Source of the DNA: Rhynochetos jubatus
Lineage: Eukaryota > Chordata > Aves > Eurypygiformes > Rhynochetidae
Assembly (NCBI GenBank): GCA_027574665.1
Contig: CM050659.1
Location: 16,593,001 to 16,657,000 of the forward strand
Reading direction: 5' to 3'
Length of the DNA stretch: 64,000 nt
Below, one piece after another: positions 23,241 through 35,400 of this stretch (within the stretch, counting starts at the first letter, position 1; every line of letters begins with the position of its first letter). The notes beneath the pieces were generated by a model. That model was not told the DNA's origin and did no database searches. It saw nothing but the letters and a program-made list of their open reading frames with translations. A program made the position numbers and the translations under genes.

Positions 23241-26200
23241 TAGGGTCCGGAGAACCAGAAAGCCCACAGCTCCAGGGATAATTGGGATTGCAAAGGCCTG
23301 CCAAGAGGAGCACGACACTGCACAGACATGGCTCCTTCCCCTGCTTTCCTAGCCAGAAGCCGGGAGGGGCCGTGGGCGGAAACCGCGGTCGGCAACTTCT
23401 AGGGTTAGGGTTAGGGTTAGGGTCCGGAGAACCAGAAAGCCCACAGCTCCAGGGATAATTGGGATTGCAAAGGCCTGCCAAGAGGAGCACGACACTGCAC
23501 AGACATGGCTCCTTCCCCTGCTTTCCTAGCCAGAACCTGGGGGGGGCCGTGGCCGGAAACCGCGGTCGGCAACTTCTAGGGTTAGGGTTAGGGTTAGGGT
23601 CCGGAGAACCAGAAAGCCCACAGCTCCAGGGATAATTGGGATTGCAAAGGCCTGCCAAGAGGAGCACGACACTGCACAGACATGGCTCCTTCCCCTGCTT
23701 TCCTAGCCAGAACCCGGGAGGGGCCGTGGCCGGAAACCGCGGTCGGCAACTTCTAGGGTTAGGGTTAGGGTTAGGGTCCGGAGAACCAGAAAGCCCACAG
23801 CTCCCGGGATAATTGGGATTGCAAAGGCCTGCCAAGAGGAGCATGACACTGCACAGACATGGCTCCTTCCCCTGCTTTCCTAGCCAGAACACGGGGGGGG
23901 CCGTGTCCGGAAACCGCGGTCGGCAACTTCTAGGGTTAGGGTTAGGGTTAGGGTCCGGAGAACCAGAAAGCCCACAGCTCCAGGGATAATTGGGATTGCA
24001 AAGGCCTGCCAAGAGGAGCACGACACTGCACCGACATGGCTCCTTCCCCTGCTTTCCTAGCCAGAACCCGGGGGGGGCCGTGGCCGGAAACCGCGGTCGG
24101 CAACTTCTAGGGTTAGGGTTAGGGTTAGGGTCCGGAGAACCAGAAAGCCCACAGCTCCAGGGATAATTGGGATTGCAAAGGCCTGCCAAGAGGAGCACGA
24201 CACTGCACAGACATGGCTCCTTCCCCTGCTTTCCTAGCCAGAACCCAGGGGGGGCCGTGGCCGGAAACCGCGGTCGGTAACTTCTAGGGTTAGGGTTAGG
24301 GTTAGGGTCCGGAGAACCAGAAAGCCCACAGCTCCAGGGATAATTGGGATTGTAAAGGCCTGCCAAGAGGAGCTTGACACTGCACCGACATGGCTCCTTC
24401 CCCAGCTTTCCTAGCCAGAACGCAGGAGGGGCCGTGGCCGGAAAGCGCGGTCGGCAACTTCTAGGGTTAGGGTTAGGGTTAGGGTCCGGAGAACCAGAAA
24501 GCCCACAGCTCCAGGGATAATTGGGATTGTAAAGGCCTGCCAAGAGGAGCATGACACTGCACCGACATGGCTCCTTCCCCAGCTTTCCTAGCCAGAACCC
24601 AGGGGGGGCCATAACCAGAAACGGCAGTCGGCAACTTTTAGGGTTAGGGTTAGGGTTAGGGTCCGGAGAACCAGAAAGCCCACAGCTCCAGGGATAATTG
24701 GGATTGCAAAGGCCTGCCAAGAGGAGCACGACACTGCACAGACATGGCTCCTTCCCCTGCTTTCCTAGCCAGAAGCCGGGAGGGGCCGTGGGCGGAAACC
24801 GCGGTCGGCAACTTCTAGGGTTAGGGTTAGGGTTAGGGTCCGGAGAACCAGAAAGCCCACAGCTCCAGGGATAATTGGGATTGCAAAGGCCTGCCAAGAG
24901 GAGCATGACACTGCACAGACATGGCTCCTTCCCCTGCTTTCCTAGCCAGAACACGGGGGGGGCCGTGTCCCGAAACCGCGGTCGGCAACTTCTAGGGTTA
25001 GGATTAGGGTTAGGGTCCGGAGAACCAGAAAGCCCACAGCTCCAGGGATAATTGGGATTGCAAAGGCCTGCCAAGAGGAGCACGACACTGCACCGACATG
25101 GCTCCTTCCCCTGCTTTCCTAGCCAGAACCCGGGGGGGGCCGTGGCCGGAAACCGCGGTCGGCAACTTCTAGGGTTAGGGTTAGGGTTAGGGTCCGGAGA
25201 ACCAGAAAGCCCACAGCTCCAGGGATAATTGGGATTGCAAAGGCCTGCCAAGAGGAGCACGACACTGCACAGACATGGCTCCTTCCCCTGCTTTCCTAGC
25301 CAGAACCCAGGGGGGGCCGTGGCCGGAAACCGCGGTCGGTAACTTCTAGGGTTAGGGTTAGGGTTAGGGTCCGGAGAACCAGAAAGCCCACAGCTCCAGG
25401 GATAATTGGGATTGTAAAGGCCTGCCAAGAGGAGCTTGACACTGCACCGACATGGCTCCTTCCCCAGCTTTCCTAGCCAGAACGCAGGAGGGGCCGTGGC
25501 CGGAAAGCGCGGTCGGCAACTTCTAGGGTTAGGGTTAGGGTTAGGGTCCGGAGAACCAGAAAGCCCACAGCTCCAGGGATAATTGGGATTGTAAAGGCCT
25601 GCCAAGAGGAGCATGACACTGCACCGACATGGCTCCTTCCCCAGCTTTCCTAGCCAGAACCCAGGGGGGGCCATAACCAGAAACGGCAGTCGGCAACTTC
25701 TAGGGTTAGGGTTAGGGTTAGGGTCCGGAGAACCAGAAAGCCCACAGCTCCAGGGATAATTGGGATTGCAAAGGCCTGCCAAGAGGAGCACGACACTGCA
25801 CCGACATGGCTCCTTCCCCAGCTTTCCTAGCCAGAACCCGGGGGGGGCCGTGGCCGGAAACCGCGGTCGGCAACTTCTAGGGTTAGGGTTAGGGTTAGGG
25901 TCCGGAGAACCAGAAAGCCCACAGCTCCAGGGATAATTGGGATTGTAAAGGCCTGCCAAGAGGAGCATGACACTGCACCGACATGGCTCCTTCCCCAGCT
26001 TTCCTAGCCAGAACCCAGGGGGGGCCATAACCAGAAACGGCAGTCGGCAACTTCTAGGGTTAGGGTTAGGGTTAGGGTCCGGAGAACCAGAAAGCCCACA
26101 GCTCCAGGGATAATTGGGATTGCAAAGGCCTGCCAAGAGGAGCACGACACTGCACAGACATGGCTCCTTCCCCTGCTTTCCTAGCCAGAACCCGGGGGGG

Positions 26201-26419
26201 GCCGTGGCCGGAAACCGCGGTCGGCAACTTCTAGGGTTAGGGTTAGGGTTAGGGTCCGGAGAACCAGAAAGCCCACAGCTCCAGGGATAATTGGGATTGT
26301 AAAGGCCTGCCAAGAGGAGCATGACACTGCACCGACATGGCTCCTTCCCCAGCTTTCCTAGCCAGAACCCAGGGGGGGCCATAACCAGAAACGGCAGTCG
26401 GCAACTTCTAGGGTTAGGG

Positions 26420-29400
26420 TTAGGGTTAGGGTCCGGAGAACCAGAAAGCCCACAGCTCCAGGGATAATTGGGATTGCAAAGGCCTGCCAAGAGGAGCACG
26501 ACACTGCACCGACATGGCTCCTTCCCCTGCTTTCCTAGCCAGAACCCAGGGGGGGCCGTGGCCGGAAACCCCGGTCGGCAACTTCTAGGGTTAGGGTTAG
26601 GGTTAGGGTCCGGAGAACCAGAAAGCCCACAGCTCCAGGGATAATTGGGATTGCAAAGGCCTGCCAAGAGGAGCACGACACTGCACAGACATGGCTCCTT
26701 CCCCTGCTTTCCTAGCCAGAACCCAGGGGGGGCCGTGGCCGGAAACCGCGGTCGGCAACTTCTAGGGTTAGGGTTAGGGTTAGGGTCCGGAGAACCAGAA
26801 AGCCCACAGCTCCAGGGATAATTGGGATTGCAAAGGCCTGCCAAGAGGAGCACGACACTGCACAGACATGGCTCCTTCCCCTGCTTTCCTAGACAGAACC
26901 CAGGGGGGGCCATGCCCAGAAACCGCGGTCGGCAACTTCTAGGGTTAGGGTTAGGGTTAGGGTCCGGAGAACCAGAAAGCCCACAGCTCCAGGGATAATT
27001 GGGATTGCAAAGGCCTGCCAAGAGGAGCACGACACTGCACAGACATGGCTCCTTCACCAGCTTTCCTAGCCAGAACCCAGGGGTTGCCGTGGCCGGAAAC
27101 CGCGGTCGGCAACTTCTAGGGTTAGGGTTAGGGTTAGGGTCTGGAGAACCAGAAAGCCCACAGCTCCAGGGATAATTGGGATTGCAAAGGCCTGCCAAGA
27201 GGAGCACAACACTGCACAGACATGACTCCTTCCCCTGCTTTCCTAGCCAGAACCCAGGGCAGGCCGTGGCCGGAAACCACGGTCGGCAACTTCTAGGGTT
27301 AGGGTTAGGGTTAGGGTCCGGAGAAGCAGAAAGCCCACAGCTCCAGGGATAATTGGGATTGCAAAGGCCTGCCAAGAGGAGCACGACACTGCACAGACAT
27401 GGCTCCTTCCCCTGCTTTCCTAGCCAGAACCCAGGGGGGGCCGTGGCCGGAAACCGCGGTCGGCAACTTCTAGGGTTAGGGTTAGGGTTAGGGTCCGGAG
27501 AAGCAGAAAGCCCACAGCTCCAGGGATAATTGGGATTGCAAAGGCCTGCCAAGAGGAGCACGACACTGCACAGACATGGCTCCTTCCCCTGCTTTCCTAG
27601 CCAGAACCCAGGGGGGGCCGTGGCCGGAAACCGCGGTCGGCAACTTCTAGGGTTAGGGTTAGGGTTAGGGTCCGGAGAACCAGAAAGCCCACAGCTCCAG
27701 GGATAATTGGGATTGCAAAGGCCTGCCAAGAGGAGCACGACACTGCACAGACATGGCTCCTTCCCCTGCTTTCCTAGCCAGAACCCAGGGGTTGCCGTGG
27801 CCGGAAACCGCGGTCGGCAACTTCTAGGGTAAGGGTTAGGGTTAGGGTCCGGAGATTCAGAAAGCCCACAGCTCCAGGGATAATTGGGATTGCAAAGGCC
27901 TGCCAAGAGGAGCACGACACTGCACAGACATGGCTCCTTCCCCTGCTTTCCTAGGCAGAACCCAGGGCAGGCCGTGGCCGGAAACCGCGGTCGGCAACTT
28001 CTAGGGTTAGGGTTAGGGTTAGGGTCCGGAGAACCAGAAAGCCCACAGCTCCAGGGATAATTGGGATTGCAAAGGCCTGCCAAGAGGAGCACGACACTGC
28101 ACAGACATGGCTCCTTCCCCTGCTTTCCTAGCCAGAACCCAGGGGGGGCCATGCCCGGAAACCGCGGTCGGCAACTTCTAGGGTTAGGGTTAGGGTTAGG
28201 GTCCGGAGAACCAGAAAGCCCACAGCTCCAGGGATAATTGGGATTGCAAAGGCCTGCCAAGAGGAGCACGACACTGCACAGACATGGCTCCTTCCCCAGC
28301 CTTCCTAGCCAGAACCCAGGGGTTGCCGTGGCCGGAAACCGCGGTCGGCAACTTCTAGGGTTAGGGTTAGGGTTAGGGTCCGGAGAACCAGAAAGCCCAC
28401 AGCTCCAGGGATAATTGGGATTGCAAAGGCCTGCCAAGAGGAGCACGACACTGCACAGACATGGCTCCTTCCCCTGCTTTCCTAGCCAGAACCCAGGGGG
28501 GGCCGTGGCCGGAAACCGCGGTCGGCAACTTCTAGGGTTAGGGTTAGGGTTAGGGTCCGGAGAACCAGAAAGCCCACAGCTCCAGGGATAATTGGGATTG
28601 CAAAGGCCTGCCAAGAGGAGCACGACACTGCACAGACATGGCTCCTTCCCCTGCTTTCCTAGCCAGAACCCAGGGGGGGCCATGCCCAGAAACCGCGGTC
28701 GGCAACTTCTAGGGTTAGGGTTAGGGTTAGGGTCCGGAGAACCAGAAAGCCCACAGTTCCAGGGATAATTGGGATTGCAAAGGCCTGCCAAGAGGAGCAC
28801 GACACTGCACAGACATGGCTCCTTCCCCAGCTTTCCTAGCCAGAACCCGGGGGGGGCCGTGGCCGGAAACCGCGGTCGGCAACTTCTAGGGTTAGGGTTA
28901 GGGTCCGGAGAAGCAGAAAGCCCACAGCTCCAGGGATAATTGGGATTGCAAAGGCCTGCCAAGAGGAGCACGACACTGCACAGACATGGCTCCTTCCCCT
29001 GCTTTCCTAGCCAGAACCCAGGGCAGGCCGTGGCCGGAAACCGCGGTCGGCAACTTCTAGGGTTAGGGTTAGGGTTAGGGTCCGGAGAACCAGAAAGCCC
29101 ACAGCTCCAGGGATAATTGGGATTGCAAAGGCCTGCCAAGAGGAGCACGACACTGCACAGACATGGCTCCTTCCCCTGCTTTCCTAGCCAGAACCCAGGG
29201 GGGGCCGTGGCCGGAAACCGCGGTCGGCAACTTCTAGGGTTAGGGTTAGGGTTAGGGTCCGGAGAACCAGAAAGCCCACAGCTCCAGGGATAATTGGGAT
29301 TGCAAAGGCCTGCCAAGAGGAGCACGACACTGCACAGACATGGCTCCTTCCCCTGCTTTCCTAGCCAGAACCCAGGGGGGGCCTTCGCCGGAAACCGCGG

Positions 29401-32400
29401 TCGGCAACTTCTAGGGTTAGGGTTAGGGTTAGGGTCCGGAGAAGCAGAAAGCCCACAGCTCCAGGGATAATTGGGATTGCAAAGGCCTGCCAAGAGGAGC
29501 ACGACACTGCACAGACATGGCTCCTTCCCCAGCTTTCCTAGCCAGAACCCAGGGGTTGCCGTGGCCGGAAACCGCGGTCGGCAACTTCTAGGGTAAGGGT
29601 TAGGGTCCGGAGAACCAGAAAGCCCACAGCTCCAGGGATAATTGGGATTGCAAAGGCCTGCCAAGAGGAGCACGACACTGCACAGACATGGCTCCTTCCC
29701 CTGCTTTCCTAGCCAAAACCCAGGGCAGGCCGTGGCCGGAAACCGCGGTCGGCAACTTCTAGGGTTAGGGTTAGGGTCCGGAGAACCAGAAAGCCCACAG
29801 CTCCAGGGATAATTGGGATTGCAAAGGCCTGCCAAGAGGAGCACGACACTGCACAGACATGGCTCCTTCCCCTGCTTTCCTAGCCAGAACCCAGGGGGGG
29901 CCTTCGCCGGAAACCGCGGTCGGCAACTTCTAGGGTTAGGGTTAGGGTTAGGGTCTGGAGAACCAGAAAGCCCACAGCTCCAGGGATAATTGGGATTGCA
30001 AAGGCCTGCCAAGAGGAGCACGACACTGCACAGACATGGCTCCTTCCCCAGCTTTCCTAGCCAGAACCCAGGGGTTGCCGTGGCCGGAAACCGCGGTCGG
30101 CAACTTCTAGGGTTAGGGTTAGGGTTAGGGTCCGGAGAACCAGAAAGCCCACAGCTCCAGGGATAATTGGGATTGCAAAGGCCTGCCAAGAGGAGCACGA
30201 CACTGCACAGACATGGCTCCTTCCCCTGCTTTCCTAGCCAGAACCCAGGGGTTGCCGTGGCCGGAAACCGCGGTCGGCAAATTCTAGGGTTAGGGTTAGG
30301 GTTAGGGTCCGGAGAACCAGAAAGCCCACAGCTCCAGGGATAATTGGGATTGCAAAGGCCTGCCAAGAGGAGCACGACACTGCACAGACATGGCTCCTTC
30401 CCCTGCTTTCCTAGCCAGAACCCAGGGGGGGCCTTCGCCGGAAACCGCGGTCGGCAACTTCTAGGGTTAGGGTTAGGGTTAGGGTCTGGAGAACCAGAAA
30501 GCCCACAGCTCCAGGGATAATTGGGATTGCAAAGGCCTGCCAAGAGGAGCACGACACTGCACAGACATGGCTCCTTCCCCTGCTTTCCTAGCCAGAACCC
30601 GGGTGGGGCCGTGGCCGGAAACCGCGGTCGGCAACTTCTAGGGTTAGGGTTAGGGTTAGGGTCCGGAGAACCAGAAAGCCCACAGCTCCAGGGATAATTG
30701 GGATTGCAAAGGCCTGCCAAGAGGAGCACGACACTGCACAGGCATGGCTCCTTCCCCTGCTTTCCTAGCCAGAACCCAGGGGTTGCCGTGGCCGGAAACC
30801 GCGGTCGGCAACTTCTAGGGTAAGGGTTAGGGTTAGGGTCCGGAGAACCAGAAAGCCCACAGCTCCAGGGATAATTGGGATTGCAAAGGCCTGCCAAGAG
30901 GAGCACGACACTGCACAGACATGGCTCCTTCCCCTGCTTTCCTAGCCAGAACCCAGGGCAGGCCGTGGCCGGAAACCGCGGTCGGCAACTTCTAGGGTTA
31001 GGGTTAGGGTTAGGGTCCGGAGAACCAGAAAGCCCACAGCTCCAGGGATAATTGGGATTGCAAAGGCCTGCCAAGAGGAGCACGACACTGCACAGACATG
31101 GCTCCTTCCCCTGCTTTCCTAGCCAGAACCCAGGGGGGGCCATGCCCGGAAACCGCGGTCGGCAACTTCTAGGGTTAGGGTTAGGGTCCGGAGAACCAGA
31201 AAGCCCACAGCTCCAGGGATAATTGGGATTGCAAAGGCCTGCCAAGAGGAGCACGACACTGCACAGACATGGCTCCTTCCCCTGCTTTCCTAGCCAGAAC
31301 GCAGGGGGGGGCCGTGGCCGGAAACCGCGGTCGGCAACTTCTAGGGTTAGGGTTAGGGTTAGGGTCCGGAGAACCAGAAAGCCCACAGCTCCAGGGATAA
31401 TTGGGATTGCAAAGGCCTGCCAAGAGGAGCACGACACTGCACAGACATGGCTCCTTCCCCTGCTTTCCTAGCCAGAACCCAGGGGGGGCCGTGGCCGGAA
31501 ACCGCGGTCGGCAACTTCTAGGGTTAGGGTTAGGGTTAGGGTCCGGAGAACCAGAAAGCCCACAGCTCCAGGGATAATTGGGATTGCAAAGGCCTGCCAA
31601 GAGGAGCACGACACTGCACCGACATGGCTCCTTCCCCTGCTTTCCTAGCCAGAACCCGGGGGGGGCCGTGGCCAGAAACCGCGGTCGGCAACTTCTAGGG
31701 TTAGGGTTAGGGTTAGGGTCCGGAGAAGCAGAAAGCCCACAGCTCCAGGGATAATTGGGATTGCAAAGGCCTGCCAAGAGGAGCACGACACTGCACAGAC
31801 ATGGCTCCTTCCCCTGCATTCCTAGCCAGAACCCAGGGGGGGGCGTGGCCGGAAACCGCGGTCGGCAACTTCTAGGGTTAGGGTTAGGGTCCGGAGAACC
31901 AGAAAGCCCACAGCTCCAGGGATAATTGGGATTGCAAAGGCCTGCCAAGAGGAGCACGACACTGCACAGACATGGCTCCTTCCCCAGCTTTCCTAGCCAG
32001 AACCCGGGGGGGGCCGTGGCCGGAAACCGCGGTCGGCAACTTCTAGGGTTAGGGTTAGGGTCCGGAGAACCAGAAAGCCCACAGCTCCAGGGATAATTGG
32101 GATTGCAAAGGCCTGCCAAGAGGAGCACGACACTGCACAGACATGGCTCCTTCCCCTGCTTTCCTAGCCAGAACCCAGTGGGGGCCGTGGCCGGAAACCG
32201 CGGTCGGCAACTTCTAGGGTTAGGGTTAGGGTTAGGGTCCGGAGAACCAGAAAGCCCACAGCTCCAGGGATAATTGGGATTGCAAAGGCCTGCCAAGAGG
32301 AGCACGACACTGCACAGACATGGCTCCTTCCCCTGCTTTCCTAGCCAGAACCCAGGGGGGGCCTTCGCCGGAAACCGCGGTCGGCAACTTCTAGGGTTAG

Positions 32401-35400
32401 GGTTAGGGTTAGGGTCCGGAGAACCAGAAAGCCCACAGCTCCAGGGATAATTGGGATTGCAAAGGCCTGCCAAGAGGAGCACGACACTGCACAGACATGG
32501 CTCCTTCCCCTGCTTTCCTAGCCAGAACCCGGGTGGGGCCGTGGCCGGAAACCGCGGTCGGCAACTTCTAGGGTTAGGGTTAGGGTTAGGGTCCGGAGAA
32601 CCAGAAAGCCCACAGCTCCAGGGATAATTGGGATTGCAAAGGCCTGCCAAGAGGAGCACGACACTGCACAGGCATGGCTCCTTCCCCTGCTTTCCTAGCC
32701 AGAACCCAGGGAGGGCCGTGGCCGGAAACCGCGGTCGGCAACTTCTAGGGTTAGGGTTAGGGTTAGGGTCCGGAGAACCAGAAAGCCCACAGCTCCAGGG
32801 ATAATTGGGATTGCAAAGGCCTGCCAAGAGGAGCACGACACTGCACAGACATGGCTCCTTCCGCAGCTTTCCTAGCCAGAACCCAGGGGTTGCCGTGGCC
32901 GGAAACCGCGGTCGGCAACTTCTAGGGTTAGGGTTAGGGTTAGGGTCCGGAGAACCAGAAAGCCCACAGCTCCAGGGATAATTGGGATTGCAAAGGCCTG
33001 CCAAGAGGAGCACGACACTGCACCGACATGGCTCCTTCCCCTGCTTTCCTAGCCAGAACCCAGGGGGGGCCATGCCCGGAAACCGCGGTCGGCAACTTCT
33101 AGGGTTAGGGTTAGGGTCCGGAGAACCAGAAAGCCCACAGCTCCAGGGCTAATTGGGATTGCAAAGGCCTGCCAAGAGGAGCACGACACTGCACAGGCAT
33201 GGCTCCTTCCCCTGCTTTCCTAGCCAGAACCCAGGGGTTGCCGTGGCCGGAAACCGCGGTCGGCAACTTCTAGGGTAAGGGTTAGGGTTAGGGTCCGGAG
33301 AACCAGAAAGCCCACAGCTCCAGGGATAATTGGGATTGCAAAGGCCTGCCAAGAGGAGCACGACACTGCACAGACATGGCTCCTTCCCCAGCTTTCCTAG
33401 CCAGAACCCAGGGCAGGCCGTGGCCGGAAACCGCGGTCGGCAACTTCTAGGGTTAGGGTTAGGGTTAGGGTCCGGAGAACCAGAAAGCCCACAGCTCCAG
33501 GGATAATTGGGATTGCAAAGGCCTGCCAAGAGGAGCACGACACTGCACAGACATGGCTCCTTCCCCTGCTTTCCTAGCCAGAACCCAGGGGGGGCCATGC
33601 CCGGAAACCGCGGTCGGCAACTTCTAGGGTTAGGGTTAGGGTCCGGAGAACCAGAAAGCCCACAGCTCCAGGGATAATTGGGATTGCAAAGGCCTGCCAA
33701 GAGGAGCACAACACTGCACAGACATGACTCCTTCCCCTGCTTTCCTAGCCAGAACCCAGGAGGGGCCGTGGCCGGAAACCGCGTTCGGCAACTTCTAGGG
33801 TTAGGGTTAGGGTTAGGGTCCGGAGAACCAGAAAGCCCACAGCTCCAGGGATAATTGGGATTGCAAAGGCCTGCCAAGAGGAGCACGACACTGCACAGAC
33901 ATGGCTCCTTCCCCTGCTTTCCTAGCCAGAAACCGGTGGGGGCCGTGGCCGGAAACCGCGGTCGGCAACTTCTAGGGATAGGGTTAGGGTTAGGGTCCGG
34001 AGAACCAGAAAGCCCACAGCTCCAGGGATAATTGGGATTGCAAAGGCCTGCCAAGAGGAGCACGACACTGCACCGACATGGCTCCCTCCCCAGCTTTCCT
34101 AGCCAGAACCCAGGGGGGGCCGTGGCCGGAAACCGCGGTCGGCAACTTCTAGGGTTAGGGTTAGGGTTAGGGTCCGGAGAACCAGAAAGCCCACAGCTCC
34201 AGGGATAATTGGGATTGCAAAGGCCTGCCAAGAGGAGCACGACACTGCACAGACATGGCTCCTTCCCCTGCTTTCCTAGCCAGAACCCGGGGGGGGCCAT
34301 GCCCGGAAACCGCGGTCGGCAACTTCTAGGGTTAGGGTTAGGGTTAGGGTCCGGAGAACCAGAAAGCCCACAGCTCCAGGGATAATTGGGATTGCAAAGG
34401 CCTGCCAAGAGGAGCACGACACTGCACAGACATGGCTCCTTCCCCTGCTTTCCTAGCCAGAACCCAGGGGTTGCCGTGGCCGGAAACCGCGGTCGGCAAC
34501 TTCTAGGGTTAGGGTTAGGGTTAGGGTTGGGAGAACCAGAAAGCCCACAGCTCCAGGGATAATTGGGATTGCAAAGGCCTGCCAAGAGGAGCACGACACT
34601 GCACAGACATGGCTCCTTCCCCTGCTTTCCTAGCCAGAACCCGGGGGGGGCCGTGGCCGGAAACCGCGGTCGGCAACTTCTAGGGTTAGGGTTAGGGTTA
34701 GGGTCCGGAGAACCAGAAAGCCCACAGCTCCAGGGATAATTGGGATTGCAAAGGCCTGCCAAGAGGAGCACGACACTGCACAGACATGGCTCCTTCCCCA
34801 GCTTTCCTAGCCAGAACCCAGGGCAGGCCGTGGCCGGAAACCGCGGTCGGCAACTTCTAGGGTTAGGGTTAGGGTTAGGGTCCGGAGAACCAGAAAGCCC
34901 ACAGCTCCAGGGATAATTGGGATTGCAAAGGCCTGCCAAGAGGAGCACGACACTGCACAGACATGGCTCCCTCCCCTGCTTTCCTAGCCAGAACCCAGGG
35001 GGGGCCGTGGCCGGAAACCGCGGTCGGCAACTTCTAGGGTTAGGGTTAGGGTTAGGGTCCGGAGAACCAGAAAGCCCACAGCTCCAGGGATAATTGGGAT
35101 TGCAAAGGCCTGCCAAGAGGAGCACTACACTGCACAGACATGGCTCCTTCCCCAGCTTTCCTAGCCAGAACCCAGGGGGGGCCATGCCCGGAAACCGCGG
35201 TCGGCAACTTCTAGGGTTAGGGTTAGGGTTAGGGTCCGGAGAACCAGAAAGCCCACAGCTCCAGGGATAATTGGGATTGCAAAGGCCTGCCAAGAGGAGC
35301 ACGACACTGCACAGACATGGCTCCTTCCCCTGCTTTCCTAGCCAGAACCCAGGGGTTGCCGTGGCCGGAAACCGCGGTCGGCAACTTCTAGGGTTAGGGT

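Larger units (their letters stand above)
5450..26420 (+). repeat. Array domain 2: CCATAACC / GAGCATGAC unit families
   Basis: Units with CCATAACCAGAAAC (replacing CCGTGGCCGGAAAC), usually coupled in the same unit with GATTGTAAAGG and GAGCATGAC, first appear at about 5.46 kb and are last seen near 26.38 kb. A subfamily reading ...ACAGCGGTC starts at 5516, 7806, 8513, 10110, 12579, 13642, 14882, 17000, 18239 and 21072, with spacings close to whole numbers of units. The changes are mostly transitions at CpGs. The CAGCAAC form of the subfamily (near 5.53, 8.53, 14.90, 18.25 and 21.09 kb) creates the TGA that ends the long minus-strand frames. Confidence 0.75.
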
